Positions 41,901 through 53,600 of a stretch of 64,000 nucleotides of DNA are shown here, piece by piece; positions within the stretch are counted from its first letter, which is position 1, and the number at the start of each line of letters is the position of its first letter. A program made the position numbers and the translations under genes. The DNA is from Hyperoplus lanceolatus (taxonomy: Eukaryota > Chordata > Actinopteri > Uranoscopiformes > Ammodytidae). The stretch is from contig CM049404.1 in NCBI GenBank assembly GCA_026929865.2, positions 9,125,501-9,189,500 of the forward strand, read 5' to 3'. The notes beneath the pieces were generated by a model. The model searched no databases, was not told the origin of the DNA, and saw only the letters and a list, made by a program, of their open reading frames with translations.

Positions 41901-44900
41901 ATGGAGGTTAGACTGGACAGCCCCTCCGCCCCTGACAGTAAGACACCACTCCTCTTTATGTTTCCATTTCATTTTAGGTCTGTTTACTTAATTTGAAAAC
42001 ATCCTTGAAACCTGTTCAAACAAGATTGTCTGAAGGAGCTTTCAAATCTTTTTTATTTTGATAGTTTTATTTAATTGATGTATCTTTAGTTTTTTATGAT
42101 ATTGAATGTTCTTTTTATTTGACTGTCTTCAATGTAATTTCATTTCCTTGCCTTATTTATTTAACTCGACACCATTGAAAATGAGAGTCACCCCTCAATT
42201 GGTCTCTCGAGGATAAATAAAAGTTAAATGAAATGAAAAAAAAATTTGAACTGCATTTTTTGATTGAATATAAGCGTAAATGTGATAATATAAAATCCTT
42301 TATTTGATCTTATTACAAAATAAGATAAAACAAAAATGTATATTATATATTATTTTTAAATAATTTTAGACTTTATTTATTTTTTATTTTGTTTTCTATG
42401 TATTTTATTTTAATTAGTTTCTCAACCTTTATTGTATCTTATTTCATGTCATGTTGTGCTGTGTCATTTAATTAAACCTACCGTGTTTCTGTGTTGACAG
42501 AACCAGTGGTGTTGCCTCCCATCCTGCCCGGCCAGGCCTTGGCAGTCCCCCTCCACCTGACGTCGTGGCGGCTGCAGGCTCGGCCAAAAGGCCTGGGCTT
42601 GTTCTTCTGTAAGGTTCCCATCCACTGGACCAGCGTGGAGCGGCCCGGAGAGATCAGCAGCAGCAAGAGGGAGTGTCAGTCCGCAGACTTTGACGACAAC
42701 AGCAAGCGTAACTTCAGGTAAATACAGTCAGTCAGACATCTTGTTCTTGGCTCTTTCCTCCATATATGTGGCACCATTTCTCTAATTTCTTCAATTCAAT
42801 TCAATTAACTTTATTTATCCTTTCATTGATTCAACTGTATTTGTGCAGAGCATCAGTGTGTACAGATCACATATCCAGCAACCCAACACAATATGCCACA
42901 ATCACACACACACACACAATTACATGCCAGCTGTCCAGCATAGGTCACTGTGTAAAAACTTGTAAAGTACAGTAAATGAAAAGAACATGAATTAGTAATT
43001 TAGTTAGTTAAAAAGAATGATGTTCAAAAATGCATGAATGTAAGCATGAAAATCGACATGGCTCTCTTAGTCCTGAATGTGAGTGACCTGTATCTCCTAT
43101 ATTTGGCTTATTTTCTCTGCGTCTTTCAGGTTTTGTGTGGTCATCAAGAAGGAGAACTACCCAGACCAGCAGCCCGCCAAGAGGGTCTCTGGCAGCACAA
43201 AGCAGATCTATCGACAGCCGGGCCACACCATCTACCTGCTGCCCACCATGGTGCTAGCCAACCTTCTGCCCTGCGACCTCAACTTCTACATCAAGGGAAC
43301 GTCCATCAGAGGCTCCCTGAAGCCGGGGAAAGAGGCTGTGCTCCACGCTGCAGACACCTCTCAGAACATGGAGCTAGGTCAGGACTTGCCAAACGTCACC
43401 CTCTTGCTGCTGTTTACTTCATACACATTGTCCTTGTTCTCACTGGTGTTCATGACGTGTGTGTCCTTCAGGAGTTTTACTGGAGAGCTTCCCCGTGTGC
43501 AAAGAGCTGCTGATTCCTCCGGGGACTCAGAACTACGTGGTCCTCATGAGGCTGTATGACACCAACAAACACCTGCTTTGTCTCACCATCCGCATCATCC
43601 TGCGAGCGCAGGGGGCCCTGAAGATCCTGATCTCTGCCCCTTACTGGCTTATTAACAAGACTGGTAATGTTGTTTTGATGTTTAAAATGATTAAAAGTCA
43701 ATTTTTGATAGAAAAGACCCATCCAGTCATTGCTGTAAAAACAAGCTTCTCCATTAACATTCCTCCATCAGGTCTGCCATTAATATTCCGCCAGGACAAC
43801 GGCAAATCTGATGCAGCAGGCCAGTACGAGGAGCACGAGTTGGCCCGAAGCCTCAGTCCTTTACTGTTCTGCTACACTGACAAGGAGCAGCCTGCTATGT
43901 AAGTTTGTGTCAAAGACCAGACTACTTTGCCCCTCACTCTTGTCCCGAGTGCCTTCATCTGGACTAAAAATAATGTCTTAATTTCTGATAAATGTTCTAC
44001 CAAGACCACAACCTTGTGGTGTTTCTATTCTTACATTTGCCTCCCATGTATCTTGATGCCAGGTGTACTATGCGGATCGGTAAAGGGATCCACCCAGACG
44101 GAGTTCCAGGCTGGTGCCAGGGCTTCTCCCTGGACGGTGGGAGTGGAGTGAGGGCTGTGAAGGTTATCATGCACGGGAACAGGCCTGGCCTCATCTACAA
44201 CATAGGCAAGTTGGTGCAGTCGCAATAAGAACAACAGAGCGTCTGATTTAATGTCTGATACACAGGATCAAGATAAAGGCATTACCCTGATCCTCTGACC
44301 ACTGGAAGCACAGGGATCAGGGTCAGTCATTGTATTAATGGGTTTTGGCTAAATAAACCATGAAAAACTCACTTCTCTAGAAATATTGAGAGGGGCGTTA
44401 TTGAACATGCATGTGTGACTGTGGCTCAGGAGGTGAAGTAGTCCACAGGGTTGGTGGTTTCAGCCTTAGCTCGTCCTCTCCACGTTTCAAAGTGTTCTTG
44501 GGCACATCACTGAACTCCAAATTGCTCCTGATGGTCGGCCAGCACCTCGCCATCTGTGTATGAATGGGTTATTGAGGGAAACAAAATTGTAAAGATAAAA
44601 GCGTTATATAAATGCAATCCATTACCATCTACTGTTTAGATTTAAGGACAGAGCCTTAAAGTTTATCTATGTCGCAAAGAGCCATGTCTTTATGTACAGC
44701 TTGCTTTGCTACTGTCTGGCATAGTTCATGACATTTGCAATTTTCCAGCTAGCTTTCAGCATTTATAAAATCATTTTCCTGCTTACATTTAGACTTGTTA
44801 GAAAGTTCTCAAAATGTCAACCAGGCCAGATAAATTGAATTGCCTAACCCCTCCTTTGATGAAATTGTTTGTAATTTGCCTTTGATCAGTGCTCCAATAG

Positions 44901-47900
44901 TAATTTTCTTATGATATTGTCCCTTTGTTGTGAAAGGTCTGCCCTGAATCTGTCATACCCTTTTCTGCTGTTATTGCACTCCTTCGATTTCACATTGTGC
45001 ACTGGGCTTTTTTGACACTTTGATGCATGAGGCTAATATCGGTTCTGTACAGCAAATATCTTGACATCTTGATATTTCTCCACATCTGTTGAATAATAAC
45101 TAGGTTGTTTCCATTTCTGCTGTCACATTATCAATAGAAATGCTAGTCAGGCATTCATTGTTCCCTGTCTGATCAACACAGGCATCAGTGTGCGGAAAGG
45201 AAAAGGGCGTTACAGAGACTCTCACATTGTCACCTTTGCCCCGCGCTACCTGCTGGACAACCGCTCTACACACAAGCTGGCCTTCGCCCAGAGAGAGTTT
45301 GCAAAAGGAAAGGTGAGAAATGAGCCTAGTAGTCAACTGTTCACAGAGGTAACCTAGCAGTTACTTTCCTAGTTTCACCTAAAGGGGGACAATACATGTA
45401 ATATGATAGAGTTCACCTACCCAAACTCTACCGGCAACTGTTTTAAATAACTATATTGTACTCCAGGTCATTTTCACTGCAGCCATTCTACATCACTGTC
45501 TCCTTTTTAGTATCTAAATGGCTTTTTAGTAACCTGAATGTTATTTGACAAAATGTTTAATTTGTCTATTTTTAGATATTGGAATGGTTTTGGCTCTACA
45601 GTATTTATCAGCTTGTTTTGGGACATTAATTGGTGTATACTTCTCTTTCTTGTTGTTTTCCTTTGCATTGTTTTGTTTGATGTCATTGGACGTGAGGTAC
45701 CTTGATTATCTGTCGAGTATTAATAAAGGTTGAATTGAATTGAATGAAAAAAATGAATGAGTGCATTTGTCCTAGGGTACGGTCAACCCAGAGGGTTACA
45801 TCTCCACCCCGCCGGGCTCCAGCGTCGTCTTCCACTGGCCACGCAACGACTATGACCAGCTGCTGTGTGTGCGCCTCATGGACACACCCAACGTCACCTG
45901 GTCTGGAGGCTTCGAGGTCAACAAACCCAAGTCCTTTCACGTCAACATGAGGTGAGCTATTATTAATCATCATTAATAAATTGTGTAATATCTTATGTCC
46001 ACCTATATGTTTTGCAGCCGAAGCTGTTGTACTCTGTCTTTTTTCCAATCTGTACCAAAAACGAATTCCACCAACTGACGATGTGAACGAAGTGAAGCAT
46101 GTCAAAGGTTTTTAAGTGGCTCTTGGTCTAAACAGGGACACAATGGGGAACTGTTTCTTCCTGCGGACCGAGATCACGCTGAAGGGAGCCACCTACCAGA
46201 TCTCCTTCACCGACACAGACCAGCTGCCTCCACCCTTCCGCATTGACAACATCACTGAGGTGAGCAAAGGGTGTACACATTGTGAAAGGAATGGTGCGGA
46301 TGGTTTTTTTTTAAGCTGTAGTTGTTCCATCAAACAAAAATAAAACACCAAAATGGATTTAATTGAACTGATTTCATCTTTGAATTCCTTCAGGTTCCCA
46401 TCCAGTTCTGGCAGCATAATGTGGTTGACATGCGGCTGCACACAGAGGTGAAGGCTGGCTCGATGCTGGACTACGCCTGTGATGAGCCCGCACTGCCCCC
46501 CTACCTCACACTGATTGTGAAGGGAGCCGGGTCCTCGGAGGTCACAGCCGACATGAACTTCTTCAGAGAATACAACAAGCTCTACTACGAGAACTTCATC
46601 TACATCGCAGCCACACACACTTTCTCACAGTAAGGCCAATGACTAACTAATTAGGTCCTTTTTTATCAGAACGTTTTCTTCTATATATTAAAGCTAGAGC
46701 CATACATTTAAGCCGCATGTTTTTGTTGATGCAGGAATGTTGAGAGACGACCCGTTGGTAAGAAGCGTCCGGTGAGCTCCCTTGAACTGGTTCTAGATGT
46801 GGACACCAAGACTCAAAGAGTCATCCTGAAAAAGAAGGTACGCTTTTTCTTTCTTTTTTTAAACAACCCAGAATGAAGTGTGGCTAAAATGGGATTTGCC
46901 AAGTCATGTTATTCCTTTTAAAAGTTGGAAAAAGCATGGGATGTTTGATTCATTTCTATCATTAGATTAATTGCCGGAAAATATATCAACATCAATTCTC
47001 CTATTGTTTAATTAAGGTCAAGCTTTTATGACAAATGTTCTCTGATTCAGGTTTCTCCAATGTGACGACATGTGACAGCTTTATATGATTGCAAACTGAA
47101 TGTCTGTATGCCTTTGGCCATGTGGTAAGTGTATATTGTGTGCTGTGCAGGAGCCGGGGAAGCGCTCCCAGCTGTGGAGGATGACCGGGTCTGGCATGTT
47201 GTGTCATGAAGGCTCATCTCCACCGCAGAGCAAACCGGCCCAGCCACGTCCACTGGACTCCTGTTTGGTGCTGGACATCGCTGGGCTGGCAGCGGTTAGC
47301 GACAACAGGTTTGTACTGTGTGGCCAATTGGAGTGTGTGATTTACAGTTCATTTTGGACAGTGCACCATGAAATGGAAGGAAATCTGTTTAGACGTAAGA
47401 GGTTTCTCTCTCTGTCTACCTGTTCCTTTCTCCCAGTTTTGAGCCGTTGATGCTGAGAAGGCCAGACTTGCGCCGCAGCACCACCCAGACATGGTACTTC
47501 AGCTCAGGCATGCTGACCTGCAGCCTTGCCCGGCTGGTAGTACAGGTAGGTTACACCTAGCTATGTGGAAATGTGTTAGATGTGGAACTCTCCTCTCCTC
47601 TATGCACTGCAGTGAAGTTCAGATTCCTCCAATATTAGCATTGGTGCAGTTTCTTTATTTTCTCCACAACGATTTCCTTTTAATTTTTATTGTTAATGTC
47701 TTACTGTTGTCCCTCAGGTGAAGGGAGGGGCGTCTGGCCTGTACGATGGAGCAGAGGTGGTGCTGGGACCAGACTCGGGGCTCATGCAGCCGGGCCCTGA
47801 GCAGCAGTTCATCAACCAGAAGATGAGACCTGGCTCTGGGGTGCTGTCTGTCCAGGTGCTGCCGGATGGACCCACACGTGTCTTACAGGTGAGAAGAAAA

Positions 47901-50627
47901 CTCAACGGGACACTTTGCAATAACCTCTCATTTTATTTTAAATATTTTATTAAATATTGTAATGTTACTGGCATCAGAGATTATAAAAGAAGGAATGCAT
48001 ATATATTCTGATGTAAATGTGTTTGTTTTGTCAGTTTGATGATACATTCTGTATTTGGTTCTTCTCTGCTACAAAATGCTTTGGTTTGTTTGTTTGTTTG
48101 TAGATCAGTGACTTCAACCAGAGGAGACTGAACCGGAGCTCACCCAGCACAGAGCAGGACAAGATCAAAGAGGAAGAGAAGAAGACGGAGCTGGAACAGG
48201 AGCTAGAGGTTAGAGTAACTTTACATTTACTTACTGGAAGCATTTTTCATGCACCATGGTTTGTCACTGACATTAATGCCTCAAAATGACTACATGACAC
48301 ATCCACTTGTTCCTCATTTCTTAAAATATTTTCAGTCATACTTTTTTCTTCCTTATTTGTTGTGTTCATAAAGGTTTCGAACAGGTGTGTTCAGGTGTTC
48401 CATCTCCTCTAATGTCTTCTCTGTCCTCGTCCACAGGTGTTGGTGAACTTGGAGGAAGGTGTGGGTGTGTCTCTGGTCAACAAGGCTCCTGAAGAGCTTG
48501 TGTTCACTACACTGTCTGGTATTGACGTTCACTTCATCCGCACGGCAACCAACGAGGTGTTGGAGCTCAGCATTCAAAACATCCAGGTGAGCTGACCATG
48601 GCTACCAGAGCGTTCAATGTTCCATTTCAAGGTCAGATTTGACTTGTATGACACGCCATCTCATACCAAAGCGATTCAAGGTCTTTCAGGCGTAACACAT
48701 GCTGTATATCTTATGTGGTGAAAGGCGACCTTGGTGATGTACGTATTTCATGTTGTTAGAGGGCAGTGAAATTACTTGGGGTGTCATAAGTATTGTTATG
48801 TTGTTGAATAAGGCCAAGGTATAGGACATAAATAAGGACCCATGTGGGAGTCTATACAGTAAGCCTAGTTTGTTGGTATGGTTATGCAGCAATTGCTTGG
48901 TCCCATTCAGCAGGATCATTGCGATCACTTGGTTTAGAATCCTGATGTCTGTTAACTGTACAGCTCACCATTCATGTCAAAAGAAATCCTGTTACTGAAG
49001 TGTGTTCTCAATATCAAACAATTTGGTAATTGTTGATAGATTCATACTATTACTACTACTACTACTACTATTATTGCAGTCTGTATACACTGCAGTGATC
49101 AATACTCTTGTGTTATGGTTGTTATCAGGTGGACAACCAGTTGCTGGGCACCACTCAGCCTGTGATGCTGTGTGTGACTCCCAGCTCCAATGACGGCAGC
49201 GTCAACGACAGCGGGCCGGCGCTGCAGGTCAACTCGGTCAAGGTTCCCAGCAGCCTCATGCTCACTGATCTCTTCAAGGTGAGCAGAACAGAATAACATG
49301 GAATGGAGTCCTTTTATTGCCATTGCACAGTGTATAATGAAATGTAGCAGCAATACTCAAGGTGCCTAATAAAGATATAAACAGAAGTTATGAAATCACA
49401 AATATGTAGTTAAAGATAACATACATGCATAAATAAAAAGAAATAAAGTAGAAAAAGAAGTGAATTTTAAATGTAAAACATTGAACAGTAAAATGAGTTC
49501 TTGTGTAAATGACAAAATAGACATTTCTGGTGGGCTAGAGTTAAACTACAGTTACTAATGACTCCTGATGTGTTCACAGCACCTCATGGTGACGGCCCGG
49601 CGCTTCACAGTCATCATCGAGGAGAAACTACTGCTCAAGCTGCTCAGCTTCTTTGGATACGGACAGACAGAAGCCGGTGGGACATAATGTTAATTTGTTT
49701 ATTTTGTATGTTGCTGTGGGCAAGGTGGTGGTTTCTGCTTTAAACTAAAATAATAATAAATAATTATTCCATTGAATGCAGAGCTGGAGAAGATTGACGA
49801 AAACATCTATGAGAAGCCCAACGAGGACGCTGGACCTCCCAAACGTTACTACTTTGAGAACCTGAAGATCAGCCTCCCTCAGGTCAAACTGAGCGTGTTC
49901 ACCTCTCACAAGCTGCCGCCGGATCTCAAGGTAAACTGACATGGTCTTTTTTTTAATTCTGCTTTTCATTTCCTCTCTGCCCAGCCTCATAAATCTGCAC
50001 TATGCGGACACAGAGTACCGTCACCTTTGACAGAGAGCAACATGTCATCCGCTGACAACAGAGTACACCTGCAACAGCTTGCTGTCAGACAAGAATCATT
50101 TAATAAGAAAGTCAATAAGTCAAAATGTTAGGAAATTATTTTCTTTCTGAGAGTCAAATGTCAGAAGTACAGAACTGTAGACTAGATGTGGTTAGTGTGG
50201 AACTGATGGAAATCACAAGAGACCCATACATTCTCCAGCATACATATTTAACCTTAAATGTGATCCATCCAAAGATTCTAGAAATGCCATGCTGTTACTT
50301 CCTGTTCCACCAGCTGCTCTGCCTGCACATGTTTTGTCACGTTCTTCATATTGATGTTTTATTTTGTTGTTTGTTTTTGTAACATGTTGGTTTTGTCACT
50401 TACTATAGGTTTTGAAAGGCACCCTGGGCTTTCCTCTGGTCCGTTTTGAAGACGCTGTCATCAACATGTACCCGTTCACCAGAGTACATCCCTATGAGAC
50501 GCAGGAGATCATCATCAACGACATCCTCAAGCACTTCAGAGAGGTGAGCGGGAAACACTTTTAGACTGTTTTGTTTTTGTTCCAACAATTTTTATTTTTA
50601 TTACCCTCTCACACCTCCGACCCCCCA

Positions 50628-50662
<35 letters not shown>

Positions 50663-53600
50663 CCTGATCTCTCTTGTGTTTCCTGTCTGTAGGAGTTGAT
50701 GAGCCAGGCAGCTCAGATCCTGGGCTCTGTGGACTTCCTGGGAAACCCCATGGGCCTGCTGAACGACGTCTCAGAGGGCGTGTCAGAGCTCATCAAGTAC
50801 GGCAACGTGGGCGGCCTCATACGCAACGTGACGCACGGAGTGTCCAACTCTGCTGCCAAGGTACACCTCTGCTCAGCTGGGAACCAGTGACACTCTATTT
50901 GCGTGCTTTATATTTTTCAACATTGTTTTAATTAACACTTGTTCGTCACAACTGGTTTGATTTAGAGATCCACTATTTTACCGATCGATCTGATTCTGAT
51001 ATCTGGGTTTTGGATATCGACCGATACTGTCCAATATCATAATTATTATACATTTCTTTATGATGGTGAAGTTATTTGTAAGGTTAGGAAGGCTTAGGCC
51101 CCACAGCAATTCAGGGTTGGCCAATGATCCAAGGGTTGGCGGTTCGATCCCCACTCTGCCACCTGTGTCATGGTTGTTGTGTCCTTGTGCAAGACACTTC
51201 ACCCACCTTGCCTGGTGTGAATGTGTATGACTGCTGTATGTTTGAGGTGGTGGTCGGAGGGGCCTTAGGCGCTGAATGGCAGCCACGCTTCCGTCAGTCT
51301 TCCCCAGGGCAGCTGTGGATACTATCGTAGTTTACCAACACCGGTCTGACTGTGTGTGAATGAATGGAACCTGGAACCCTGTAAAGTGCTTTGAGTGCCT
51401 TGTTTTTAAAACTTGCACTATTATTCATTTAATCCTTTATACCCATTATTACTATCCGGGACTACAGACGAAAATTAACCATGCTTTGAATCGCTATTGT
51501 TTGATCACTTCCCTGCTAGATAAACAATATGAAAAAGAACATCAGAACTCAACTTTTTAATTGCTAAATTAAAATGAGAAATTGCTTAAAATATACATTT
51601 ATTTCATAGTTAAAATATTTCGATTTATAAAAGAAATTAAAATATTATTTTTTTTCTTTTTTGTTTTTTCTCTATCTCCGATGTGGGGTTTGGGGCCATA
51701 TCGGACCCGATACCGATATTGGATCGGACCCATCCCTAGTTTGATTTTGATCTCTTGCTTGACTGTGAAATGTGCAATACGTCAAAAACATGTGGACATT
51801 GTTACAGTGTAAGAAACCATATAATGTGAACATTCTCCTGTTCCATGTGTGTCTGTCAGTTTGCAGGGACGTTGTCAGATGGGCTGGGGAAGACCATGGA
51901 CAACCGGCACCAGAGTGAGCGAGAGTACATCAGATACCACGGAGCCACCAGTGGAGAGCATCTGGTAGCAGGGATCCATGGACTGGCTCATGGTACGGGC
52001 TGGAAACATTGCTGTCTCTGCTTACACTTAGAGAAGTTTCAGCTAGTGGGAAACGTTATCTTTAAGTGGGTGTCTAAATTCCTTTATATCACAGATACTG
52101 TAGATGAATTTGTAGTTGAAAGGTGAAGACCAGCGGAATGCGATGACAGCTGAGGTTTCATAATGCTGAAAGGCGCTCCTGCTTGCATGGATGAAATACC
52201 TGTACCACCCACACAGACCTTTAGAAAAATGTATGTATAGATACGAAGGGTAAATACAGTTAGGAGCTATTTCAGGTCCATAAGCTGTACATGTTGCATG
52301 AGTAACTTGTAGAAAATATATCTGAGGAAGGAGGACACCTTTCTGTTGTTCAGCTCACCCTCTTACCGAGTGTTAATTCCTGAAAAAACTGTACAGGGCC
52401 TACGCTCAGGTTCTATGTTGGGTGCTTTGGGTATCAGTTTTAGAGATTCAGTGTGTGACTTGGTGGCAACTAATAGACGTGCAGACTAATGGCTCTGGAT
52501 AAAGAGAATGAATTACATTGTTACACTTAGAACATTTGCTAGGAACACACAACCACAGTCTATTTGCATGGCCTCCAGAAGCTGAGGTATGACATCAAAC
52601 ACCATGAAGTTCATACATCCAAATGTAACTTGTGTAGGGGGGTTTACCTGCCTGAGACTCATGCAGTTTCACTTGAAATATTATCAGGTGGTGTGCTGCT
52701 GTGTAGGAAAACAGTTTTGGACATGCAAGGACAAATGCTGCATACAAATTCACCCATAAAATGTCACTTTACTGGTTTCCATCTGGTATCTTAATTTTCA
52801 AATATTAAAAACTACCATAAATAAGTGTTTATGGCAGTGAGTTTATTATGCCCTGCTGGATGCTCATCTATAATTAAATAGGAAATCAGTCTAGGGGTTG
52901 GACTGATCCAGTGAATCATGAGAGTAAGATATACGTGGTCTTGTATAATATACAGTATGAAATCAATCATGGTGAGTGTTATTTGCCTGAAAAATGTCAG
53001 TGCTCTGGGATTATTCAGATCCTCCCAAATTGTCACAATCAGTTCACAGTTTGTATTACTGCAGGCCTGCGCTGTGTTATCTCAGGAGCGTCATTGGAAA
53101 CATATTATTAGGCATGAGAAGCTGAGAACCCCTCAATGATCCCCATATTTCTGTTCTCGTTGTAATAACCATGTCAGCAAGTTTGCATGTCCCCTTCACT
53201 AGTATTAAAAACTGCCTCTCCCGGCCACATCCTCCATACCAACCCAGAAACAGCCATTCTAGGCTCGTCACAACAACCAGGGACTTTAGGTCATAGGAAA
53301 GCTTTGTCTATTCAGTATGGGATGGTTATCGCTAAAAAATGATTCTTAAGGCGACTAAGGAGATAGCCCCCTGTTTCGATATATGGCTCATGGAGTTCTC
53401 TAGCACTATATGGGGAAAATCCATTATGAGATCTCAGGGAAAGCAGAAACATTTAAACAGATATTGCAGCCTTTCCTTGACTATATAGCAGCGCTGAAGT
53501 GACCTTCATGACACCTTTTTGACTTTTCATTGTTTTGCTTAACATTTACCTTTTAGTTTAAACAATGTCCTTTGAAACCTGTAAAGTAGAGTACGCCATG

